Shown: in pieces, positions 1-6,259 of the stretch | Layout of the letters: each line of letters opens with the position of its first letter | Numbering within the stretch: the first letter of the stretch is position 1 | NCBI GenBank assembly: GCA_937901055.1 | Contig: CALCGO010000405.1 | Coordinates: forward strand, 1-7,277 | DNA from: an uncultured Rhodobacterales bacterium | GTDB taxonomy: Bacteria > Pseudomonadota > Alphaproteobacteria > Rhodobacterales > Rhodobacteraceae | Reading direction: 5' to 3' | Length of the DNA stretch: 7,277 nt | Made by a program: the position numbers and the translations under genes | Notes under the pieces: generated by a model | The model's database searches: none | Seen by the model: the letters and a program-made list of their open reading frames with translations, nothing else | What the model was told of the DNA's origin: nothing

Positions 1-364
1 CCACGGCCCCCAATCCCAGGGCCCCGCGTCTCGGACCACGGGCCTTTAGTGTTGGGGGCGTAGATTCATTGGACGGGGGTTTTGTTTGCCAGCACCAACT
101 GAGGAAGCAGACATTGCTTAGGCTAAGCGCCAACGACTGCTATGCGGACAAAGCCGCCTTATGCAGATGCAGCTAGTGCTAACGCGGCATTTGCTTGCAT
201 TTGCAGTACTCATATCGTTGGGGCGCGGCGGATGTCGTCAGACCGGTCATTCGCGAGGTTTGTTTTTCTGCAAAGTGATCCGACGACTGCTTTCGTAGTG
301 CCATACCTGGTCCGACAGGGATTAAACTCTCGGAGTTTTCTCAGCCATGGCATTCATTCAGGTT
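1..364. other. gene-free spacer with short direct repeats
   Basis: No convincing gene lies here. An open frame of 84 codons starts at 142 but has no ribosome site, resembles no family I recognise, and runs into the 3' end of the minus-strand regulator. The base composition is lower in GC than the operon. Small repeats are visible: GCATTTGC twice in tandem at 187-194 and 197-204, and ACGACTGCT at 133-141 and 283-291. A 5-bp GGCCC/GGGCC inverted repeat lies at 5-23. A weak 6-bp stem (AAACTC/GAGTTT, 324-338) lies 27 nt past the stop of the regulator but has no U-run on the minus strand. The stretch resembles the decayed, repeat-rich spacers I associate with Roseobacter genomes; that is an impression, not a measured match. 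Confidence 0.55.
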
Positions 365-1234
365 TCAAAAGTCCTGCGCCCTTATCCAGTCTCTGAAGAG
401 TTCTGCGGCTGCCGAAATGTTCCCCTTTGTTGGCAGCGAGATACAGTAAGCGAAGTTTGTCAGCGCAAGATCCGAGATCCAGACGAGATGACCGCTTTCG
501 ATCTCTGGCTCTGCAAACGCATCCTGCATCCCCAATCCATTTCCAGCAATGACCGCCTGAAGGCGGCTGTTGGCGTCCGGCAGCGAAAGTGCGTTCTTTC
601 TCGGCGCGAATGTCAGTCCCGCGATGTCATGCCAGTCGCGCCAGGCTGCCATGCCGGATGCATCCGGCAAGAGGGGGATTTCCCGAACGGCATTTTCAAG
701 GCCAAGTGCTTCGACGCGGGCTGCGGTTTCCGGGCTGGCCAAAGGCCTGGTGTTGGATTTGAACAGCACTTCAACGTCCATGTCCTCGGCCGAAGGATCG
801 CACCAGAAGATCGACAGATCGAGAGCGCGGTTCTGCAGATCGGCCCTGGTATTGATCGGTTCGACCTTGAGCGAAATGTCGGGATTGGCGCGGGTGAAGT
901 CGGACAGCCTCGGGCCGAGCCACCGCGCGACGAACCAGCTGTGGGCGCCCACGCACAGTGGTTCTTCAACGGTTGATCTTATCTCGTCCATCACGGTCTC
1001 GATATGGCTCAGGTGCCGTGCCGCTGCGTCTTTCAGGCGCGTGCCTTCCGCCGTCAGGCGGATATGAGTGTGGCGGCGCTCGAACAGGCGCACGCCCAAT
1101 TCGTCCTCCAGCTTTGCGATCTGGTAGCTCACCGCGCCCTTGGACATGTTCAAGGCATCCCCTGCCGCCGTGAAGCTCATTCGCTCGGCAACGGTGCGAA
1201 ATATGTTGAGGCTGTCAAAGGATCGAAATCGCAT
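365..1234 (-). CDS. LysR-type transcriptional regulator (GcvA-like), 289 aa
   Basis: This is a cytoplasmic DNA-binding regulator of the LysR family, full length at 289 residues. The N-terminal winged helix-turn-helix occupies about residues 3-65, with the recognition-helix stretch SKGAVSYQIAKLEDELG at 31-47 followed by the family hallmark RLFER at 49-53. A linker helix leads into the periplasmic-binding-protein-like effector domain (about 90-285), with RWLGPRL at 104-110, EPIN at 125-128 and NSR at 222-224. It is transcribed away from the acyl-CoA dehydrogenase operon across a 93-bp gap, the usual layout for a LysR protein controlling its divergent neighbour. It is a clear paralogue of the regulator at 6260-7129: both are 289 residues, with 38 of the first 67 positions identical by hand count. 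No Shine-Dalgarno precedes the ATG, so translation may be leaderless. The inducer is unknown; a substrate or CoA intermediate of the operon is the natural guess. Confidence 0.93.
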   Translation of the reverse strand: MRFRSFDSLNIFRTVAERMSFTAAGDALNMSKGAVSYQIAKLEDELGVRLFERRHTHIRLTAEGTRLKDAAARHLSHIETVMDEIRSTVEEPLCVGAHSWFVARWLGPRLSDFTRANPDISLKVEPINTRADLQNRALDLSIFWCDPSAEDMDVEVLFKSNTRPLASPETAARVEALGLENAVREIPLLPDASGMAAWRDWHDIAGLTFAPRKNALSLPDANSRLQAVIAGNGLGMQDAFAEPEIESGHLVWISDLALTNFAYCISLPTKGNISAAAELFRDWIRAQDF

Positions 1235-1240
1235 GATTCT

Positions 1241-1268
1241 GTTTAATTGAGCTGAACACAGAGATCAA
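1241..1268 (-). promoter_or_regulatory. putative leaderless promoter of the first LysR gene
   Basis: On the minus strand TTGATC (1263-1268) and TTAAAC (1241-1246) are separated by 16 nt, and only 6 nt separate the -10-like box from the ATG. Transcription would therefore start at or within a base or two of the start codon. The same arrangement (TTGCAC, 16 nt, TTAGAC, 7 nt, ATG) precedes the paralogous regulator at the right end. The element also contains GTTCA-N4-AATTA, shared with the other copy, and could double as an operator. Confidence 0.45.
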
Positions 1269-1278
1269 GAAATTGGGT

Positions 1279-1308
1279 TTGCCGCTGACCGGTTTGGACA
1301 TCTACTCT
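1279..1308 (+). promoter_or_regulatory. weak candidate operon promoter
   Basis: TTGCCG (1279-1284), an 18-nt spacer and TACTCT (1303-1308) form the best sigma70-like pair I could find ahead of the operon. Each box matches consensus at only three of six positions. A weak promoter would fit a gene that needs LysR activation. The remainder of the 1235-1327 gap holds the regulator's own promoter and an imperfect dyad around AGCT at 1250-1253, where a LysR protein might bind. Confidence 0.2.
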
Positions 1309-1314
1309 CACTGC

Positions 1315-1320
1315 AGGGAG
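1315..1320 (+). promoter_or_regulatory. ribosome binding site of the acyl-CoA dehydrogenase gene
   Basis: AGGGAG lies 7 nt before the ATG at 1328, a good Shine-Dalgarno at good spacing. It supports this start over the downstream in-frame ATG codons. Confidence 0.7.
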
Positions 1321-1327
1321 AGACATC

Positions 1328-2977
1328 ATGACACCACGCGATCCGATTTCGCATTTGCCGACCCACCAAGTCATCAACATGCCGCCCCACATGGGCGATC
1401 AGGACCTGTGGGGGAATGATCGTGCGCTGAGACACTGGGCATCTCACATGGGCGGGGCCGGTCATGCCGGGCATTTTGCCCATGTCGGACATCTCACCGG
1501 GCTGGATGAGACCTTTGAGAAAGCGAACCAAGCCAACCGACATGGGCCGGAATTGCGCGCCTTTGATCGCTATGGCATGCGGATCAACGCGGTAGAGTTT
1601 CATCCCGCTTATCATGACCTGATGCATCTCGCGATTTCCAATAAGGTGCATAATTTCGCCTGGCATAACGAGGACAATGCAGGACATGTAGGCCAGTCTG
1701 TTCTAACCTATATGTTCAGCCAGCCCGAGGGCGGCGTGATGTGTCCGATGGCGATGACCTATTCCGTTGTGCCGTCGCTTCGCATGGCACCGTATTTGGC
1801 GGAGGAATGGATGCCGCGCCTTCTGTCAACGCAATATGACAGGCGCGACATTCCGGCGGCTGAAAAGACCGGCGCCATGATCGGCATGTTCATGACCGAG
1901 AAACAGGGCGGGTCGGATGTGCGCGCCAATTCGACAGTGGCCCGACCGATCGGTGACGGCTACCTGCTGACCGGGCACAAATTCTTCTGCTCGGCCCCGA
2001 TGTGTGATGCATTTCTGGTACTGGCCAATACCGAAGTTATGGGAATTTCCTGCTTCCTCGTGCCCCGATGGCGACCCGATGGCACGCGCAACACTCTGTT
2101 TATCCAGCGGATGAAAGACAAACTGGGCAATCACTCCAACGCGTCGACCGAAATGGAGTTTCAGGACACATACGGTGTGATGGTCGGCGAGGAAGGCCGT
2201 GGCATCCGCACGATCATTGAGATGGTCACTGGCAACCGGCTGTATTGTGCCATGTCCTCGGCCGGAATCATGCGGCAGGCTTTGGTGCAGGCGTTGCATC
2301 ATACATCGCACCGCTCGGCCTTTCAGAAACGCCTGATCCAACAGCCGCTGATGCAGAATGTTCTGGCCGACATGGCGGTTGAGGTCGAGGCCGCGCTGGC
2401 GCTCGGGCTGCGCGTGGCGCAGGCGATGGACCGCATGGATGACCCGGCCGAGGCGGCGCTGGCCCGCATTGGCACGGCAGTCGCGAAATACTGGAACACC
2501 AAACGCTGCCCGAGCCTGGTGGTCGAGGCGCTCGAATGCCATGGCGGCCCGGGCTATGTCGAAGAGAGCATCATGCCCCGGCTTTACCGCGAAGCGCCGC
2601 TCAACTCGATCTGGGAAGGGTCGGGCAATGTGATGGGGCTCGACGTGCTGCGGGCCATGGGGCGCGAGGCCGAGGCGATCCCCGCCGTGATGGCGGAACT
2701 GGAGAAGGCGCGCGGAAACCATCCCAATCTTGACCGGGCAATCGACGATCTGCGCGATGAACTGGCCGACCCGGAGGGGCTGGAAGCCCGAATGCGCATG
2801 GTGACCGAGATGATGGCCCTGACCTTGCAAGCGGCGCTGCTGACCCGCCACGGCGACAGCCCCGTTGCCGATGCCTTCTGCGCCAGCCGCCTTGCCCCAC
2901 GCTATCGCGGGGCGTTCGGGACCCTGCCCAAGGGGCTCGACCTTGACGCCATCATCAGCCGCGCCCTGCCGGGCTGA
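1328..2977 (+). CDS. AidB-subfamily acyl-CoA dehydrogenase, 549 aa
   Basis: This is a predicted FAD-dependent acyl-CoA dehydrogenase that would introduce an alpha-beta double bond into an acyl-CoA thioester. From memory it aligns along its length with E. coli AidB (541 aa): MTEKQGGSDVRAN at 189-201 (FAD-side motif), LTGHKFF at 214-220, MKDKLGNHSNAS at 262-273, LIQQPLMQNVLADMA at 336-350, the HGGPGYVEES motif at 405-414, RLYREAPLNSIWEGSGN at 418-434, then LDVLRAM. E430 in WEGSGN sits where many acyl-CoA dehydrogenases keep their catalytic base. The C-terminal 100 residues are rich in acidic side chains, so the DNA-binding role described for E. coli AidB seems unlikely; a catabolic enzyme fits the operon better. 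The N-terminus is odd, with nine histidines in the first 55 residues. It is the first gene of the operon, with 33 nt to the next probable start. It is not the DmdC subfamily, although it may catalyse an equivalent step. The natural substrate is unknown. Confidence 0.9.
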   Translation: MTPRDPISHLPTHQVINMPPHMGDQDLWGNDRALRHWASHMGGAGHAGHFAHVGHLTGLDETFEKANQANRHGPELRAFDRYGMRINAVEFHPAYHDLMHLAISNKVHNFAWHNEDNAGHVGQSVLTYMFSQPEGGVMCPMAMTYSVVPSLRMAPYLAEEWMPRLLSTQYDRRDIPAAEKTGAMIGMFMTEKQGGSDVRANSTVARPIGDGYLLTGHKFFCSAPMCDAFLVLANTEVMGISCFLVPRWRPDGTRNTLFIQRMKDKLGNHSNASTEMEFQDTYGVMVGEEGRGIRTIIEMVTGNRLYCAMSSAGIMRQALVQALHHTSHRSAFQKRLIQQPLMQNVLADMAVEVEAALALGLRVAQAMDRMDDPAEAALARIGTAVAKYWNTKRCPSLVVEALECHGGPGYVEESIMPRLYREAPLNSIWEGSGNVMGLDVLRAMGREAEAIPAVMAELEKARGNHPNLDRAIDDLRDELADPEGLEARMRMVTEMMALTLQAALLTRHGDSPVADAFCASRLAPRYRGAFGTLPKGLDLDAIISRALPG

Positions 2978-2995
2978 TCCACTCACCCAAGACCG

Positions 2996-3002
2996 AAAGG
3001 AG
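2996..3002 (+). promoter_or_regulatory. ribosome binding site that decides the methyltransferase start
   Basis: AAAGGAG ends 2 nt before the ATG at 3005 but 8 nt before the in-frame ATG at 3011. Normal spacing favours 3011. The ATG at 3020 would be 17 nt away, too far. Confidence 0.7.
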
Positions 3003-3010
3003 CCATGGAT

Positions 3011-4153
3011 ATGGCCGGAATGGTATTGCCCATGATCTCTAGCTGTGCTCGTTCGCCATGGTTCAAGGCGACGCGCGAGATCACCACCGCTTATGGTGAC
3101 CACGAAGGGCGTCTGACGCCCGTCACCTTTGAACGGCCAATCGTCGATGAATACCGGGTTTTGCGCACCAAGGCGGGCATTTTCGATGTGCCGGAGGTCC
3201 CGCTGGAAATCCGGGGGCCGGATGCGGCGGCGTTCCTTGACCATGTGTTCACGCGGCCTGTCAGCACCATGGCCGTAGACCGGGGGCGGTACGGCTTGAT
3301 GTGTCATCATGGCGGCGGCATTGCATGCGATGGCGTGGTGTTCCGGCTGGCGGACGACAGGTTCTGGTATGTCCATGCGGACCGCGACGTGTTCACATGG
3401 CTTCAGGCCCTGCGCCCCGGCCATGACGTTGAAATTCGCGATCCGGGTGCCTGGGCGATCCAGATACAAGGGCCGACCAGCCTTGAGATACTGGATGCCT
3501 GCGTCGATGGCGGGGCCCCGGACGGGTTCAAATATTACCACGCGCGTCAGGTCACCATGGGCGGTCAGCCCGTCCTGATCAGCCGGACGGGATGGACCGC
3601 CGAACTGGGCTTCGAAGTCTACAACATGGATCCGCATGTCGACGGCATGGCGCTTTGGTCTCACCTGATGGCGGCAGGCGCACCACATGGGATGGAGATC
3701 CTGTCGACCTATGCCATGAACCCGCGCCGGATCGAGGCGGGGATCATGAATTACGGCACCGACATGGGGTGGGACACAACGCCGTTCGATCTGGGGCTGG
3801 GCGGGTTTGTCGACTTCGATCATGACTTCGTCGGGCGGGACGCCTTGCTAAGCGCTGACCGAAAGCATCGGTTCTCTGGCTTCATGACCGAGGCGAGAGA
3901 CATCAAATGGGGATCGCCTGTCCTGACGGATGGCCAGGTGGTCGGCCGTGTGAAAGCCTTCGAGCCATCGCCAACCCTGGGCATGGGGATCGGCTATGTC
4001 CTCTTCGACACGCCCGAGGCCATGGCGGCCAATGCGTATACCGTGAAGGGCCGAGACGGGACTGAACATCCGCTGACCCTGCATGCACTGCCGTTCTTTG
4101 ACCCTGACAAACGCATCCCCCGGGGCCTTGAGATCATGGAGTTCAAGGGATGA
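3011..4153 (+). CDS. GcvT/DmdA-fold folate-dependent methyltransferase or demethylase, about 380 aa
   Basis: This belongs to the aminomethyltransferase (T-protein) superfamily, whose members move a one-carbon unit from a substrate to tetrahydrofolate. Glycine-cleavage GcvT, DMSP demethylase DmdA and LigM-type O-demethylases belong to it. Numbering from 3011, the folate-binding core covers about 16-268: GPDA at 69-72, GGGIACDG at 101-108 with D107 at the expected acidic position, QGP at 153-155, SRTGWTAELGFEVY at 191-204, RRIEAG at 239-244 and NYGTD at 247-251. A C-terminal barrel follows (about 286-376). The loop that reads TGxTGE in GcvT reads TGWTAE here. No gcvH or gcvP is adjacent, so a glycine-cleavage role is unlikely. 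The neighbouring acyl-CoA dehydrogenase and acyl-CoA synthetase suggest demethylation of a methylated carboxylic acid or its CoA ester. The closest functional model is DmdA, but as I remember DmdA this protein is clearly divergent, so I withhold the name. The start could be 3005 (382 aa). Its stop codon overlaps the next start. Confidence 0.87.
   Translation: MAGMVLPMISSCARSPWFKATREITTAYGDHEGRLTPVTFERPIVDEYRVLRTKAGIFDVPEVPLEIRGPDAAAFLDHVFTRPVSTMAVDRGRYGLMCHHGGGIACDGVVFRLADDRFWYVHADRDVFTWLQALRPGHDVEIRDPGAWAIQIQGPTSLEILDACVDGGAPDGFKYYHARQVTMGGQPVLISRTGWTAELGFEVYNMDPHVDGMALWSHLMAAGAPHGMEILSTYAMNPRRIEAGIMNYGTDMGWDTTPFDLGLGGFVDFDHDFVGRDALLSADRKHRFSGFMTEARDIKWGSPVLTDGQVVGRVKAFEPSPTLGMGIGYVLFDTPEAMAANAYTVKGRDGTEHPLTLHALPFFDPDKRIPRGLEIMEFKG
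4138..4141 (+). promoter_or_regulatory. ribosome binding site inside the methyltransferase 3' end
   Basis: GGAG lies 8 nt before the ATG at 4150. That ATG overlaps the upstream TGA as ATGA (4150-4153), the classic arrangement for translational coupling. Confidence 0.6.
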
Positions 4154-6255
4154 AAGACACTGCCTCCAGCGCTCGCCGCGAAAACCTGAAACGGCTCCTG
4201 AAACCGCGCCACATCGCTTTTGTCGGTGGCAAGGCGGTCGAGGACTGTATCAACGCCACCCGAAAATCCGGCTTTGCCGGGGACATCTGGGTGGTGCATC
4301 CGAAATACGAGGAACTGGCAGGCATCCCATGCGTGCCCACCCTTGCCGACCTGCCCGAACCGCCGGATGCCACCCTGATTGCCGTATCGCGTGAGCGCAC
4401 CATTGACGTAGTGGCAGAACTTAACGCAATGGGTGCGGGCGGGGCGGTGTCCATTGTCGGCGAGTTTGCCGAAACGGGAGAGGACGGGGCCGCGTTACAG
4501 GCTCGGCTGATTGAAGCGGCCGGAGATCTTGCACTTGTCGGCCCGAATTGCCTTGGGCTAATGAACATGTTCGATCGCGCAGCGGTCTGGGGCGGCGATA
4601 ACGTGTTCGAACCGGTCAGTGGTGACGGTGTCGCTCTGATCAGCCAGTCGGGCTATGTCGCCTATTCGATCACCAATGTCGAAGAGGCTTTGCCGCTGGG
4701 CTACGTCATCAGCATGGGCAATCAGGCGGTGCTGAACGTCGCCGATTTCATCGAAGCCCTGCTGGATGATCCGCGGGTCCGCGCCATCGGCCTCTATCTG
4801 GAAGGGATCGTCGATGTCGCCGCGCTGAGCCGTGCGGCCCTGCGCGCGACCCTAAAGGGCGTTCCGATCGTGGCTTTGAAGGCTGGCGGCACGCAGGAAA
4901 GCTCCGAACTGACCCGCAGCCATTCGGGCACCCTCGCGGTTGCAAACGAGCTGTGGAGCGCGCTGTTTCGCCGCCTCGGCATCGTCGAGGCCGGGTCGCC
5001 CAAGGTCTTGGTCGAGACGCTGAAGCTTCTCGGCTCGCCCAAGCTGCCAAAAGGCAACCGCGTGGTTGCTGCCGCAAATTCCGGCGGCTATGCCGCGATG
5101 ATCGGCGAAAAGGGCCGCGCCGCAGGTCTGGAGTTTCCCGCGCCAAGCGATGCAGCACAGCAAGCCTTGCGCGAGGATGTGCCCGATCTGGTGTCGCTGC
5201 TGAACCCGCTCGACTGGAACCTGCCCTGGGCCAGCATGGCGCGGTCCGAGACCTCGGATGTCGGCCTTGGCCATCTTATGACCGATGAGGTCGACCTCTT
5301 GGTCTATTTCATCGACTGGCCCCGCCAGAAGGATGTCGCGAACGTGTGGTGGCCAACGCTCGAAGGCCTGATCCGCCTGAATGCACGGATCGCCCAACCG
5401 GTTTTGGTCGCAAGCGTCTTCCCCGACGGGTTGCCCCCGGAATTGCGCCGCCAACTGACCGAGGCGGGCCTGATCTGCCTTCAGGGGCTGGACGACGCAT
5501 TGGCGGCGATCGCAGCGGCAGGCAAATACCACAGCTTGCGTCGCGTGGTTCTGGCGGACCCTGAAAACCGGGAACTGTCTGCTCCCCCACCCGAGCCCAG
5601 GTCGGTCATCCAACTTGACGAGGCAGAGGGAAAGACAGCATTGGCAAGCTGGGGGCTGACGACCCCTATGGGCGTGACGGGTTCGGCTGGGCAAGTGATT
5701 GCTGAGGCCGAAACACTCGGGTTTCCGCTCGCGGTCAAGCTTCTCAGCGCCGATCTGGCCCACAAAAACCACGCAGGCGCGGTGCATCTGAACGTGAGCA
5801 GCAAACCCGCGCTGGAAGACGCGATTGAGGCAATCAGGATGTCTGTCAGAGCCTACGATCCGGCCCTGTCAACCGAGTGTTTTCTGATTGAACGCATGGT
5901 GGCGTCCCCCCGTGCCGAATTCATCGTCGGCATCAGCTACAAGCCGGGATTAGGGCATGCTTTGGTCATTGGTCGCGGCGGGACGGCGGTTGAAGAGCTG
6001 AAGGATTATGCCACGTTGCTGCTCCCGGCGGGTCACACGCAAATCGAGGACGCGCTTGCCAGCCTGAAGATCAGCGGCAAGCTAAGGCTGTCCGATACCG
6101 AGCGAACCGCGCTTGTGACGCAGATCCAGGCTGTCGCTGCATTTGCGGAACAGCACAGAAGCAGTTTGGTGGAGCTCGACGTGAATCCGATCATCCTTGA
6201 CTCAGACGGGCGCGCCACTGCTGTAGACGCGTTGCTCCGACTCAGACGGGAGTAA
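4150..6255 (+). CDS. ADP-forming acyl-CoA synthetase (acetate--CoA ligase family), 701 aa
   Basis: This cytoplasmic NDP-forming acyl-CoA synthetase has the fused subunit order of the family. The CoA-binding Rossmann domain (about 15-140) ends in GPNCLGLMN at 131-139. The succinyl-CoA-ligase-like domains (about 155-460) carry ISQSGYVA at 164-171, SMGNQAVLNVADF at 188-200, SHSGTLA at 257-263 with H258 as the phosphorylated catalytic histidine, NSGGYA at 310-315 and NPLDW at 352-356. The C-terminal ATP-grasp domain (about 487-700) carries AVKLLSADLAHKNHAG at 528-543, GRGGTAVEELKD at 608-619 and ELDVNP at 675-680. The reaction expected is carboxylate + ATP + CoA to acyl-CoA + ADP + phosphate. DddX, an ATP-dependent DMSP lyase, belongs to this superfamily, and W356 may match its active-site tryptophan. 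Here the enzyme probably activates the carboxylate handled by the operon, the job DmdB does with an AMP-forming ligase in DMSP demethylation. It is translationally coupled to the methyltransferase and ends 4 bp before the convergent regulator. Confidence 0.9.
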   Translation: MKDTASSARRENLKRLLKPRHIAFVGGKAVEDCINATRKSGFAGDIWVVHPKYEELAGIPCVPTLADLPEPPDATLIAVSRERTIDVVAELNAMGAGGAVSIVGEFAETGEDGAALQARLIEAAGDLALVGPNCLGLMNMFDRAAVWGGDNVFEPVSGDGVALISQSGYVAYSITNVEEALPLGYVISMGNQAVLNVADFIEALLDDPRVRAIGLYLEGIVDVAALSRAALRATLKGVPIVALKAGGTQESSELTRSHSGTLAVANELWSALFRRLGIVEAGSPKVLVETLKLLGSPKLPKGNRVVAAANSGGYAAMIGEKGRAAGLEFPAPSDAAQQALREDVPDLVSLLNPLDWNLPWASMARSETSDVGLGHLMTDEVDLLVYFIDWPRQKDVANVWWPTLEGLIRLNARIAQPVLVASVFPDGLPPELRRQLTEAGLICLQGLDDALAAIAAAGKYHSLRRVVLADPENRELSAPPPEPRSVIQLDEAEGKTALASWGLTTPMGVTGSAGQVIAEAETLGFPLAVKLLSADLAHKNHAGAVHLNVSSKPALEDAIEAIRMSVRAYDPALSTECFLIERMVASPRAEFIVGISYKPGLGHALVIGRGGTAVEELKDYATLLLPAGHTQIEDALASLKISGKLRLSDTERTALVTQIQAVAAFAEQHRSSLVELDVNPIILDSDGRATAVDALLRLRRE

Positions 6256-6259
6256 TCGG

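Noticed and set aside
324..338. Inverted repeat AAACTC/GAGTTT as a terminator for the first LysR gene
   Set aside because: Only a 6-bp AT-rich stem, and the minus-strand sequence after it reads AATCCC rather than a U-run.
142..396. Open frame of 84 codons at the left end
   Set aside because: No ribosome site, no family resemblance, and its 3' part overlaps the end of the LysR gene. It is described as part of the spacer instead.
1328..2977. Naming the dehydrogenase dmdC or an adaptive-response aidB
   Set aside because: Motifs follow the AidB subfamily rather than DmdC, while context and the acidic C-terminus argue against a DNA-repair role.
1826..3823. Minus-strand open frame of 665 codons across the dehydrogenase and methyltransferase genes
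   Set aside because: It is antisense to two genes with clear family motifs, has no ribosome site or recognisable domain, and long antisense frames are common in high-GC coding DNA.
3011..4153. Naming the methyltransferase gcvT or dmdA
   Set aside because: No gcvH/gcvP neighbours argue against gcvT, and divergence from DmdA as I recall it makes dmdA unsafe without an alignment.
4852..5787. Minus-strand open frame of 311 codons inside the synthetase gene
   Set aside because: Antisense shadow of a well-supported gene; the composition is typical of a reverse frame and no domain is visible.
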